DNA from: CAZJTL01 sp964548905
GTDB taxonomy: Bacteria; Cyanobacteriota; Cyanobacteriia; Cyanobacteriales; Xenococcaceae
DNA: 64,000 nt
Direction of reading: 5' to 3'
Assembly (NCBI GenBank): GCA_964548905.1
Contig: CAZJTL010000002.1
Coordinates: 12,671 to 76,670, forward strand
The notes under the pieces are model-generated. The model saw nothing but the letters and a program-made list of their open reading frames with translations, was not told where the DNA came from and did no database searches. Both the position numbers and the translations under genes were made by a program. Shown in pieces: positions 17,688 to 25,736 of the stretch (the first letter of the stretch is position 1; the number at the start of each line of letters is the position of its first letter).

Positions 17688-17919
17688 TTTAAGTTTCCTC
17701 AAGTAAATTCAACGAGCTAATCGTGTTTAGCTTGCGGTACTTACAAAAAGTTTTTCTAAAAGGTTAAAGTAACCAAAAACTCTTGCAAGCAATTAAAACA
17801 TATTACTGTCTGAAGATGATATTATGCTACCCCTTAGTCGGGGGATTTTTTTGAGTGATATTAGTTTAGTATTGTATTACTATTGCGTTTTTTTCGCTCG
17901 ACCGATAAATTTTTTTGTT

Positions 17920-18588
17920 GTGATTATTGTAATTGATAATATTTTGGAGCGTGAAGAATTAAAGGCGATCGCCCAAAAACTAGAAGAATCTTCTTTTGTA
18001 GATGGTAAAAAAACAGCAGGTTGGCACGCCAAGCTAGTTAAAAATAACGATCAACTCGATCGTCAAGATCCGCACCATCCAGAACTACTGGCAACAGTCG
18101 AAAATGCTCTGAAACGCAATTCTTTATTTAAGGCAGCTATACAGCCAAAATTTATTCATACAATTCTCTTCAGTCGTTATCAAGCAGGAATGTACTATGA
18201 CACCCATGTTGATAATAGTTTAATGGGAGGAGATAATTTTTGCCGATCGGATGTATCTTTTACTTTATTTTTAAGCGATCCTACTAGTTATTCTGGCGGT
18301 GAATTAATTATCGAAGGAGCTTATGACGATCGCAGTTATAAACTACAAGCTGGTTCGGCAGTTTTTTATCCTTCGTCGAGTTTGCATCGAGTCGAATCAG
18401 TTAAAGAGGGAACCAGACTAGTAGTTGTTGGTTGGATTCAAAGCTTAACCCGTGACGCAAACAAAAGGGAAATTTTATTCGATCTAGATACAGTACGTCG
18501 TTCAGTTTTTGCCAAAGAAGGAAAAACAATTGAATTCGATCTACTCTCAAAAACTTATAGTAATTTATTGCGGCTCTGGGTTGAGTGA
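17920..18588 (+). CDS. PKHD-type Fe(II)/2-oxoglutarate hydroxylase (PiuC/YbiX-like)
   Basis: The 222-residue protein matches the Fe2+-dependent PKHD-type dioxygenase family in length from the GTG at 17920 (MIIVIDNILEREEL). An upstream in-frame ATG at 17824 would add 32 residues without family match. The iron ligands are visible as H-x-D in YDTHVDN and the distal His in SSSLHRVESV, with the 2-oxoglutarate-binding Arg in GTRLVVVGW. PiuC-type proteins are often linked to iron uptake, but no siderophore receptor is nearby. It is flanked downstream by GAAGGCA heptamers and the convergent PAP operon. Confidence 0.88.
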   Translation: MIIVIDNILEREELKAIAQKLEESSFVDGKKTAGWHAKLVKNNDQLDRQDPHHPELLATVENALKRNSLFKAAIQPKFIHTILFSRYQAGMYYDTHVDNSLMGGDNFCRSDVSFTLFLSDPTSYSGGELIIEGAYDDRSYKLQAGSAVFYPSSSLHRVESVKEGTRLVVVGWIQSLTRDANKREILFDLDTVRRSVFAKEGKTIEFDLLSKTYSNLLRLWVE

Positions 18589-18617
18589 AACTGGTTAATA
18601 TCTAAATTTACTGGTGG

Positions 18618-18737
18618 AAAGAAGGCAGAAGGCAGAAGGCAGAAGGTAATAAAAGTTTAAAGTTTTCTCACTTGCTACTTGCTATTTCCTCCACACCCTA
18701 CACCCTTTTCAAGATACACCCTTTGAATACTTCTACT
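18618..18737. repeat. Heptamer repeats (GAAGGCA and GGGTGTA types)
   Basis: About three and a half GAAGGCA units lie at 18620-18646, and near 18692-18722 are copies of a GGGTGTA-like unit (minus strand). The CTACACCCTTTTCAAGA string here recurs next to the SMR gene stop at 7229-7244, so it too is part of a dispersed repeat. Confidence 0.75.
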
Positions 18738-19583
18738 TCAAGGAATTTGAGGTGCAGAAGGTTCCTGTTGTACTTCAGTCTCCTCTGTTGCGATTACCTC
18801 ACAAGCTAGCTGTAAAGATTTTCGCATTTCTGTAGCGGAGCGGAATCGTTTTTGTGGTAATTTTTGCAGTGCTTGAGCAATAGTCGATCGCAGCAGAAAA
18901 AAAACTGTTTCAGGAATAACTACCAATTCGTTGCAGTGAGCGTATCTAAGTTGGTCTGGCATTCCCGAAAAGGGACGCTCTCCTACTACCAATTCAAACA
19001 GAATTACGCCTACTGTATAGATATCTGAAGCATAGGTATATTCTCCCCGAAATTGTTCGGGAGCCATATAAGCTGGAGAACCAGTATCTCCCACGATGGG
19101 ACGAGGATTGCTCTCTAAGTCAATCCATTTAGAAATCCCAAAGTCACCAATACAGGCAACCCAACTGTCTGCTTCTTTCTTGAGTAAAATATTTTCTGGC
19201 TTTAAATCGCGATGAATTACTCCCTTGCTGTGGATATATTCTAAGCCGCACAGAAGATTGTCCACTAATTGCAAACGCGCCACTAAAGATAATTCTTGGT
19301 TTGAGATGAGAAAATTTCTTAAGCTTCCTCCCTCAAAATAATCCATCACCAAATATCGTTCGGTTTTGCTGTATTCAATAGCATGACAACGAACGATGTT
19401 GGGATGGTTGAGTCTAACTAAAAAAGATAATTCACGCAAAAACCGACTGGTAGGGAGCTTCTTACGAGCCAGTTGTTTGAGAGCTACTATTTGTCCTGTT
19501 TGACGATTAATAGCACGAAACACTTGACCGAATTGACCCTTACCGATCGGTTCTAAAATTTGGTACTTTTCAGGCTCTTCCAT
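18738..19583 (-). CDS. spkG: Serine/threonine protein kinase SpkG-like (PAP operon, Slr0152-like)
   Basis: The 281-residue kinase has a full Hanks-type domain: GKGQFGQV, Lys36 in VALKQL, HRDLKPEN at 124-131, DFG at 147-149 and GSPAYMAPEQ. There is no membrane segment. It is the last gene of a nine-gene minus-strand operon whose order and content match Synechocystis slr0144-slr0152, where the kinase SpkG phosphorylates ferredoxin Fd5 (Slr0148). That assignment rests on synteny and domain type. It begins 10 bp after the TPR gene. Confidence 0.88.
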   Translation of the reverse strand: MEEPEKYQILEPIGKGQFGQVFRAINRQTGQIVALKQLARKKLPTSRFLRELSFLVRLNHPNIVRCHAIEYSKTERYLVMDYFEGGSLRNFLISNQELSLVARLQLVDNLLCGLEYIHSKGVIHRDLKPENILLKKEADSWVACIGDFGISKWIDLESNPRPIVGDTGSPAYMAPEQFRGEYTYASDIYTVGVILFELVVGERPFSGMPDQLRYAHCNELVVIPETVFFLLRSTIAQALQKLPQKRFRSATEMRKSLQLACEVIATEETEVQQEPSAPQIP

Positions 19584-19593
19584 TAAGAGTAGT

Positions 19594-20427
19594 TTAACTA
19601 AACAGGCTGCCTACTAAGACTGTCTCTTTTTTCTTGAGAGACTCAGTAGTCACTGCTTCTAGGTTAAATTCAATACCATGAATTGACAAGCTCAAGGCTT
19701 TTGCTTTTTCATAATTTTCTAAGTCGCCTTGCTCGAAATAGAATTTTGCTGCTGTCCGTAAATCGTCAACCGCACCTTGTTTTTCACCGAGTTGCATTCG
19801 CAAAATACCGCGATTGTGATAGGCATTAGCGTTCTTGGTATTGATCCGAATCGCTTCAGTAAAATCTTTGATCGCCGCGTAATCATTGCCAAAACGCTGA
19901 TTCATTAAACCGCGTCTATGATAGAACTGCTCGGTGTAAGAATTAGCTTGAGTAGACAAAGATTCGACCTGCTCGATCGCTTGTAAAGATACTTCAAGTT
20001 TTGCTTGAGTGAGAGTTAACTCTTTAGTTGCCTGTTTGAGTTGTTCGATTTCAACAGTATTGGAGTCAATCGCTTTCTGTTTAAAATGATTATCTCCAGT
20101 AATTTCAACCAAATGGACAGTATGATCGCACAGGTAAGAGCTATGTTCTTCCAGCGTAGAATTGTGTTTGGCTGTTGCCTGCATCAAAGATTCGATCGAA
20201 TCATCCTGCTTTGCCTGTGTCTCCACATATTTCTTGACAAACTCTTTACGGTTTTTATAGTTAAGCATTGCCGATGCCGACAAAGGAAGAGACGCAGAAG
20301 CAAAGGCAAAGGGATGTAAATTCATGAAGCTGAGAACAACTGCGGCGAACGATCCCGCGATCGAACCGTAAACAGCAACTTGTTCTAGCGTTTCTAGACT
20401 ATTATTTGTTTCTGACAAGTCTTGCAT
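19594..20427 (-). CDS. TPR membrane protein of the PAP operon (Slr0151-like)
   Basis: The 277-residue protein has one or two N-terminal hydrophobic segments (about 17-34 and 39-52), a coiled-coil-like middle (about 65-155) and two to three TPR units (about 165-240; YHRRGLMNQRFGNDYAAIKD, YHNRGILRMQLGEKQGAVDDL). In Synechocystis Slr0151 affects PSII repair and works with SpkG in Fd5 phosphorylation. The position between a 2Fe-2S ferredoxin and the kinase gene matches that operon exactly. Confidence 0.88.
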   Translation of the reverse strand: MQDLSETNNSLETLEQVAVYGSIAGSFAAVVLSFMNLHPFAFASASLPLSASAMLNYKNRKEFVKKYVETQAKQDDSIESLMQATAKHNSTLEEHSSYLCDHTVHLVEITGDNHFKQKAIDSNTVEIEQLKQATKELTLTQAKLEVSLQAIEQVESLSTQANSYTEQFYHRRGLMNQRFGNDYAAIKDFTEAIRINTKNANAYHNRGILRMQLGEKQGAVDDLRTAAKFYFEQGDLENYEKAKALSLSIHGIEFNLEAVTTESLKKKETVLVGSLFS

Positions 20428-20480
20428 ATTCTAATCACTCCTAAAATTGTCTCTATGGAAAATCAATAAGTTAGTAAGGT

Positions 20481-20798
20481 TTAACCTAAGTATTCTTCTT
20501 CTTGATGGGTTAAGATTTTACAATCGGAAGTCGGAGTAACCGCACAAGTAAGAATGTAACCAGCTTCAATTTCTTCTCGTTTTAATATTTCTAACGCTTT
20601 GGGCATTTGCTCAACCGTACCTTCTAGTAATTTACCCAAGCAAGTAAAACAAGCAGCGTTACGACAAGAATAGGGAAGCTCAATTCCTAATTCTTCAGCA
20701 ACATCGAGGATATATTCTGTTTCGGCAACTTTTAGAGTTTGCTCTACCCCTGTAGCTTGGTTTACTAGAGTAACAGTAAAAAATTTGTGTTCTTTCAT
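20481..20798 (-). CDS. [2Fe-2S] plant-type ferredoxin (Slr0150-like)
   Basis: The 105-residue ferredoxin has cluster ligands in CRNAACFTC and the distal Cys in LTCAV. The usual plant-type loop reads CRAGACSTC, so the loop sequence is divergent and may shift redox potential or partner choice. It should act as a soluble electron carrier. It is the seventh gene of the PAP operon, between a phycobiliprotein-fold protein and the TPR protein. Confidence 0.92.
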   Translation of the reverse strand: MKEHKFFTVTLVNQATGVEQTLKVAETEYILDVAEELGIELPYSCRNAACFTCLGKLLEGTVEQMPKALEILKREEIEAGYILTCAVTPTSDCKILTHQEEEYLG

Positions 20799-20854
20799 GT
20801 TGGCAAAGTTTTTCAGCGATCGCTGCTAAGAATAAAGCTGATAGTAATTAAGGT

Positions 20855-21334
20855 TTAGGGACTGAGAATGGTGTGATTGAGACGAAGAATAGGCGCAGCG
20901 AGCTTAGCTTGTTCGGGAGTAAGTTGTTGTTGAATTGCTTTATCGAGATTTTGATAGGTAATATGAGCCTGCTCTAGATAGTTAAAAGCACGCACAATTG
21001 TGTAGTACCAAAGCAGAAGTGCTTCTTTGATGCGATCGGGTTCGTCCAGTAAGATAGCAGCAGCACTGCAACGAATCACGCTTCCTAAATCTCGCAAACA
21101 CAATTCTTTTTGATGGTCATTTTGATTGCTAAAATTATCCCTACCTTCAGCAGCTAACATTGTCTTTTCGCTTCTGACTTGGGCGATCAAACTATCTTGG
21201 CGATCGCGAATTTTTTCATAGATTTCCACCCGCTGGTCTACTGAATCGAGGTAATCATGCAGAAACTTCAGCTCTGAATCCGTTGCATAGCGCCCGTCGG
21301 CTTCGATGGTCAAATTGGTTAATTGCTTTAACAT
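20855..21334 (-). CDS. Phycobiliprotein-fold (globin-like) protein of the PAP operon (Slr0149-like)
   Basis: The 159-residue protein is all-helical and aligns by eye with allophycocyanin subunits: ADGRYATDSELKFLHDYLDS resembles the ApcA N-terminal helices, and CLRDLGSVIRCSAAAILLDEPD matches CLRDLDYYLRLVTYGVVAGD around the chromophore Cys. The Cys is retained here, but most bilin-pocket residues differ. Function is unknown; in Synechocystis the operon is needed for efficient PSII assembly. It pairs with the related protein at 22729. Confidence 0.78.
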   Translation of the reverse strand: MLKQLTNLTIEADGRYATDSELKFLHDYLDSVDQRVEIYEKIRDRQDSLIAQVRSEKTMLAAEGRDNFSNQNDHQKELCLRDLGSVIRCSAAAILLDEPDRIKEALLLWYYTIVRAFNYLEQAHITYQNLDKAIQQQLTPEQAKLAAPILRLNHTILSP

Positions 21335-21374
21335 TGGTCTATTTCCTAAACTCTTCTAAAAGTACAATTTGAGA

Positions 21375-21854
21375 CTACAAAGAACTGTTTGCTAACTGCT
21401 TACTAACTTCTGACTTAGTGTCTTCAAGTTGAGTAATCATCGAGCGAGTAATTAACTTTCCTGTTTCGACTAAAACTTTTCCAGTCAAAGGGTGTAAAAT
21501 ATCTTGCTCGGCTCGACGACCAATTAAACTCTCGATATCGTCAATTTGGCTGACGTACATACCAGAAGGAAGTTCGACAACGACTCCTTCTCCAATTACT
21601 TTAGCTTGACAGGCAAGACGAGAATGGTGTTTGCAAGTAGTAATAACTTCCAAAGTGCGTTGTTCTCTGCGACTGATTGCACTCAAACTCTCCATGCCTT
21701 CTTTAATGTAGACATGGCAAGTGGCGCACATTCCCCGACCGCCACATTCTTGGAGAACGTTGAGGTCTTCGATCATTAAAGCGGAGAGAACGTTATCGTG
21801 AGTAGCAATTTGTGTTTCTGCACCAATTGGATCGAGCTTAATAGTTTTTGCCAT
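21375..21854 (-). CDS. [2Fe-2S] ferredoxin Fd5-like with C-terminal extension (Slr0148-like)
   Basis: The 159-residue protein has an adrenodoxin-type ferredoxin domain (1-100) with ligands in CGGRGMCATC and RLACQ, then an extension of about 60 residues (EQDILHPLTGKVLVETGKLITRSMITQLED). It is longer than typical plant-type ferredoxins. In Synechocystis Fd5 is phosphorylated by SpkG; the kinase gene is in the same operon here. A 205-bp spacer full of heptamer repeats separates it from the preceding operon gene. Confidence 0.9.
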   Translation of the reverse strand: MAKTIKLDPIGAETQIATHDNVLSALMIEDLNVLQECGGRGMCATCHVYIKEGMESLSAISRREQRTLEVITTCKHHSRLACQAKVIGEGVVVELPSGMYVSQIDDIESLIGRRAEQDILHPLTGKVLVETGKLITRSMITQLEDTKSEVSKQLANSSL

Positions 21855-22059
21855 GGTTTTTACCTCTTTGACTGGAAATAATGAAACTAGCGTAAGAAGG
21901 CAGAAGTGCGAAGGCAGAAGGCAGAAGGTTTTTAAGTTTTAAGTCTTAAGTCTTAAGTAGAGAAGTTTTTTACTTACTACGTGCTACTTACTACTTGCTA
22001 CTTATTCCTGCCATGTTGCACTAGCTGAAAAATAAGAATAAGGAAAATGGGAAAAATTG
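21855..22059. repeat. Heptamer repeat block inside the PAP operon
   Basis: The spacer between the V4R gene and the Fd5-like gene carries GAAGGCA (21898-21930), AAGTCTT (21938-21955) and TACTTRC-type units (21969-22002). Other spacers of the operon are at most 56 bp, so this block looks like an insertion. Confidence 0.8.
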
Positions 22060-22725
22060 CTAGCTATCGCTGCAAAGACGTTCCATGATTGCGGCATGAC
22101 TTAGTTTTTCGGTAGCACTCCAAGCTTCGACAGACTGTAGGCGATCGGCTAAACCCAAGACAAAGTAATTGCCATCTGCTCCCATTGATTCGCAGCTAGT
22201 TTGTACGCAATGTAAGTCTCTACCAGTTAATTGGCTAAAAAAGGCACTTAAAATACCCGCTTCAACCAAACACATGGGTTTTTCTTGTTTAGCAGCAGCC
22301 TCGGCAAAAGCAGAGTTTTTGACTTTGACGACTAAAAAACCTTTACCAGAATAGTTCGTATCTACATCCAATAAACCCCAGCCGTGAGTTTTCCAGCATT
22401 GCTTGAAACACTGCAAAAACTCTACCATCTCCATCTTGGCAAGAGCTTTACCATAATATTTACTAACTTCTTCGGTAAAACGTCGATAAAAACTTTTACC
22501 CCACCAACGCCCGCATTTAAACAACACTAGGGTTATGGAAGAACCAACTTCTGAAGATAGAGAGGAGTAGATAGCTTGCAAGAGAGTTTCTGGTAGAGCA
22601 ATCAATCTCGCTCCACTCCTATTTTCAATTAATCCAGCTTCATAGTCTCCTTGTACGTAGGCATCAAAAGCAAAATAATTGCCGACTTGAGGACGGTCTT
22701 GAAGCAAATCTCTAACTACAATCAT
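22060..22725 (-). CDS. V4R-domain protein of the PAP operon (Slr0147-like)
   Basis: The 221-residue protein carries a V4R (4-vinyl reductase) domain, a small-molecule-binding fold found in bacteriochlorophyll proteins and sensors. Visible are LVLFKCGRWWGKSFYRR, CLVEAGILSAFFSQLTGRDLHCVQTSCESMG, and a NYFVLGLADRL tail, the Cys-rich C-terminal part typical of V4R. The ATG is 3 nt after the stop of the preceding gene. Proposed role: tetrapyrrole or metal binding in PSII assembly, by operon context. Confidence 0.88.
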   Translation of the reverse strand: MIVVRDLLQDRPQVGNYFAFDAYVQGDYEAGLIENRSGARLIALPETLLQAIYSSLSSEVGSSITLVLFKCGRWWGKSFYRRFTEEVSKYYGKALAKMEMVEFLQCFKQCWKTHGWGLLDVDTNYSGKGFLVVKVKNSAFAEAAAKQEKPMCLVEAGILSAFFSQLTGRDLHCVQTSCESMGADGNYFVLGLADRLQSVEAWSATEKLSHAAIMERLCSDS

Positions 22726-22728
22726 GGT

Positions 22729-23214
22729 TTATACTCCTGATAATTGAGGTGCTAAATCGTTGGCAAGATTTGCCTTGGCTTGTTCGAGAAAAGGTTGTAG
22801 GAAAGTCATCTGCTTTTTGGTCAGAGTTTGACTCAGGTGAGAGAGCAACAACCCATACAAACTATTGTTAATTTCTTCAAGTTGATAAGCGCCAAATACA
22901 GGTGTCAGCCATTCCAACAAACGATGTTGTAAAAAGCCAGGATTATTGAGCAGCATTGCCATTGCTGAGTAGCGCATAATTGAGATCCAGTATTTGAGAG
23001 CGCGCTCGATTAGCTTTTGCTCTTCTAAGGGGTAAGCATCTAGAAGTTGTTCGGCAACAAGTTGAAAAATATCGATTTCTTTGTCGCGCAAACACTCGTA
23101 AATTTCTAAGCGCTCTCTTAAAGAGTCTACGCATTGTTTGAAGGCATCGAGTTCTGGTTGCTGTAGATAGTCAAATTCCGCTTTACGAGAGACGATTTCT
23201 AGGTCTGAATGCAT
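22729..23214 (-). CDS. Phycobiliprotein-fold protein of the PAP operon (Slr0146-like)
   Basis: The 161-residue helical protein has the same arrangement as the protein at 20855: FDYLQQPELDAFKQCVDSLRERLEIYECL aligns with its FLHDYLDSVDQRVEIYEKI, and YWISIMRYSAMAMLLNNP with LGSVIRCSAAAILLDEP. The Cys at the bilin-attachment position is replaced (ALKYWISIMRY), so covalent bilin binding there is unlikely. It may form a heterodimer with its operon partner, as alpha/beta phycobiliproteins do; this is inference. Confidence 0.72.
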   Translation of the reverse strand: MHSDLEIVSRKAEFDYLQQPELDAFKQCVDSLRERLEIYECLRDKEIDIFQLVAEQLLDAYPLEEQKLIERALKYWISIMRYSAMAMLLNNPGFLQHRLLEWLTPVFGAYQLEEINNSLYGLLLSHLSQTLTKKQMTFLQPFLEQAKANLANDLAPQLSGV

Positions 23215-23226
23215 ATTACTGTACCT

Positions 23227-23610
23227 CTAGAAAAGTTGCTTAAAATTATCTAATGTAGTTTCTGGTTCTGGCATTGGCAAGTTGGCAGGTGTAGCTTCTA
23301 ATTCTGGCAAAGCACCAATTTCAGGATTGCCATCCCAGTCGATCGATCGCAAAAAATCTCTAACTGACTGAAGCCATACAGAAGTGGAAGTGCCACAAGC
23401 TTCCCCTGTTGCTATTTCCAATTCAGATAATCCTTGCCAATTATATTTTTGAAAAAATTGACTGACTGTCAGACACTGCCAAGGAGTTTGTTTGAGACTA
23501 GCTTGCTCTGAGTTCAATACCAAAGAGCTTTGCTCAGAAGAACCTTGCCAATGAAAATTTTGGAAGAATTTTTCAACGCTCGTACAATGCCAGGAATTTG
23601 GCTGACTCAT
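23227..23610 (-). CDS. Slr0145-like PAP operon protein with three Trp-motif repeats
   Basis: The 127-residue protein contains three copies of a W-x2-3-[ST]-V-x2-F-[FL]-x3-[FYI]-x-W-x-G unit: WHCTSVEKFFQNFHWQG (about 7-23), WQCLTVSQFFQKYNWQG (about 44-60) and WLQSVRDFLRSIDWDG (about 79-94). The linkers are variable and acidic. No known domain applies. The repeats look like a docking or linker module. The ATG overlaps the stop of the preceding V4R gene by 4 bp (ATGA), so translation is coupled. Confidence 0.82.
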   Translation of the reverse strand: MSQPNSWHCTSVEKFFQNFHWQGSSEQSSLVLNSEQASLKQTPWQCLTVSQFFQKYNWQGLSELEIATGEACGTSTSVWLQSVRDFLRSIDWDGNPEIGALPELEATPANLPMPEPETTLDNFKQLF

Positions 23611-24332
23611 TTTAAAAACTCCCCATTTTGCAAGCGTTTTTCGATATCTCTAGCGGTTGCGCCTTCATTTTGCCAGAAAGTAGCTGCATCAATACGGTCT
23701 TGTTTGCCAACTAGGAATTTGCAATAGGTTTCTCCCATGGCATAACAATGAACTTCGATGCAATTTAAATCATTCTGGGTTAAGGTACTGAAAAATCCTG
23801 CCATCAGTCCAGCATAAATATGACAGACTGGCTTACCGACATCGCCTAATGTTCTGGCTACTGCTGAGTCAAAGATATTGACAAAAATAAAGCCATTTTT
23901 TTGGTCGCTTAAGTCTACGTCCCAATTGCCCCAACCTTGACTGATAAAGGGCCACCACCAGGCTTCTAGGACGTAAAGAAGGTGGTACTGGTTGATTCCT
24001 TTTTCATAGGCGTATTCTTTTTCAAACCAGCTTTTAAAGAATTTGGCATCTCTGTTTCCCCATTCTTTGCCGATGTTGTACATAATCACGGGAGAAGCGG
24101 TGCCGATTTCTTCTTCTAATCCTTGAATTAGACCGATAATAAAATCTTCTGTCACCAGAATGTTCCGAGCATCATTCCAATCGGAAATTGTACCTTTATC
24201 GTTGTGAAAAGCAAAAAAATCAGCTAGACAAAAGTGATGGTGGCTTTTTGGCTGTCTTTCTTTTAACCAACTTTGGGCTTTGATGGGGATATCACCTAGA
24301 CTAACTGCTGAATTTGTAGGGGTGTAGACCAT
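23607..24332 (-). CDS. V4R-domain protein, first gene of the PAP operon (Slr0144-like)
   Basis: The 241-residue protein is a second V4R protein: VIMYNIGKEWGNRDAKFFKSWF, then CHIYAGLMAGFFSTLTQNDLNCIEVHCYAMGETYCKFLVG, with conserved Cys residues in the C-terminal half. Its N-terminal part (about 1-75) includes HHHFCLADFF, which may be a metal site. In Synechocystis slr0144-slr0152 deletion reduces PSII assembly. The ATG at 24332 lies 93 bp downstream of a pentapeptide-repeat gene on the same strand, so the promoter could be in that gap or further upstream. Confidence 0.88.
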   Translation of the reverse strand: MVYTPTNSAVSLGDIPIKAQSWLKERQPKSHHHFCLADFFAFHNDKGTISDWNDARNILVTEDFIIGLIQGLEEEIGTASPVIMYNIGKEWGNRDAKFFKSWFEKEYAYEKGINQYHLLYVLEAWWWPFISQGWGNWDVDLSDQKNGFIFVNIFDSAVARTLGDVGKPVCHIYAGLMAGFFSTLTQNDLNCIEVHCYAMGETYCKFLVGKQDRIDAATFWQNEGATARDIEKRLQNGEFLK

Positions 24333-24425
24333 AAAACTAACCTTTGGTGATTAATAATAATTGTTTTAAGAGTGTTGAGTAAGAGTAAAACTAAAGAACT
24401 AGACAGTAATCTTTTTTTAGTAAAG

Positions 24426-25343
24426 CTAAGTTCTAATAGCTGAACTATTAAGAGTGGATAGTAGTTGTCTTCTTTTTTGTTGGTTAATTAATTTAGGAAA
24501 GTCGTGTATAACTTGCGCCCCTAAATTCATAAAAGAATCAATCCATTTTTGCGACCATTCCAAACGCTCTTTATCGATCGCCTCTGATAATGAACCAGAA
24601 AAGGTGATTTGACCAGCTCGATCGATCTGAAAGCTTTTTATCCAATCAAAATGAGGACGAGCTAGCTCCCAATATTTAACAGTGGCAATATTGCCTAGTA
24701 GCTGAATGCTACATTGACTAATGGAATTTAAAGAATCCAGTAAATCTTCTACTGTAACCTTTTTGTCTTCAACCACTTTTTCCATTCCCGCCGCCATAGG
24801 CTCGAAACCTGGGTCGAAACGAGTATTTTGATTGAAAACAGCACCTCGAAAGTTGGTTTGTTGTAGAAAAGCTTTTTTGAGGCAAGCTCCATTCAAAAAA
24901 GCTCCATTCAAATTAGCTTCACCAAGATTAGCTCCATTTAAATAAGTGCCATTTAGATAAGCTCCTTTAAGATACGCTCCTTTAAGATTGGTTTGATTGA
25001 GGTAAGCTCCGTTAATTTGTGCCATAGCAAGACTGGCTCGATACATCTGGGCTTGATTGAGACTAGCTTTGCTTAGATCGGCTTGATTAAGGTTGGCTCT
25101 TTCCATAAAAGCTCCATCTAAGTTAGCTCTAATTAATTTAGCTTTGACTAACTCAGTTCTTTTTAAAAACGACCTTTTTAAATCGCAATAAGAAAGATCT
25201 GCCCCTTTAAGATTGGCATAAGATAAATTGATGTCAACCAGATTCAAGTAGCTTAAATTAGCTCCTTGAAGCTCAGCTCCTTCAAAATTTCTTTCTCCTA
25301 ATGCATACCGACTTTTTAATTCAGCCACACTAATTTTGAGCAT
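24426..25343 (-). CDS. Pentapeptide-repeat protein with conserved C-terminal domain
   Basis: The 305-residue protein starts with a cap (SVAELKSRYALGERNFEGAEL), followed by about 27 A(N/D)Lxx pentapeptides (about 20-170) that should form a right-handed quadrilateral beta-helix. The C-terminal region (about 180-295) is non-repetitive, with FDWIKSFQIDRAGQITFSGS shared with the paralogue at 25737. No signal peptide. It lies directly upstream of the PAP operon on the same strand. Function unknown. Confidence 0.87.
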   Translation of the reverse strand: MLKISVAELKSRYALGERNFEGAELQGANLSYLNLVDINLSYANLKGADLSYCDLKRSFLKRTELVKAKLIRANLDGAFMERANLNQADLSKASLNQAQMYRASLAMAQINGAYLNQTNLKGAYLKGAYLNGTYLNGANLGEANLNGAFLNGACLKKAFLQQTNFRGAVFNQNTRFDPGFEPMAAGMEKVVEDKKVTVEDLLDSLNSISQCSIQLLGNIATVKYWELARPHFDWIKSFQIDRAGQITFSGSLSEAIDKERLEWSQKWIDSFMNLGAQVIHDFPKLINQQKRRQLLSTLNSSAIRT

Positions 25344-25736
25344 AGTTCTCTAATTAGCAAAATAGAATCTCGTGGAAGTGCTTGAAAATAATTAATCAAA
25401 CTTTCGATCGAGTTCTTGCTTGTCTCCAGGATCGACATTACTAACTATATATTTTCAAAAGCTTTTAGCTTAGTAACCACAGTAGAATTACGTAATTACT
25501 AGAGAATAATAATAAGTTTTAATAACTGATAAATAGCTATCAGTTTTCAGCTATCAGCTATCAGCTATTAGAAGGGAATAGGGAATAGGGAGCAACTTAA
25601 TTTGTAATTCGTAATTCGTAATTCGTAGTTCGTAATTATCTAGTCAGGGGTCAAAAAAGTAACAATTAGCAATAAACCATGAACCATGAACCATGAACAA
25701 ACAACAAACAACAAACAACAAACAACAAATAACTAT
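25344..25736. repeat. Intergenic region with several heptamer repeat arrays
   Basis: The 393-bp gap between the two pentapeptide paralogues holds TCAGCTA units (25546-25570), AATTCGT units (25603-25637), CATGAAC units (25678-25696) and CAAACAA units (25697-25728). The part near 25344-25540 is AT-rich without recognisable genes; it may include the promoter of the downstream gene. Confidence 0.75.

Noticed and set aside
24333..24425. RpaB-type HLR1 repeat upstream of the PAP operon
   Set aside because: TTTACTAA and ATTACTGT are present on the minus strand but 14 bp apart instead of the expected 10.
25600..25730. Heptamer runs read as a CRISPR array
   Set aside because: Repeat units are 7 bp without spacers, so this is a tandem repeat, not CRISPR.
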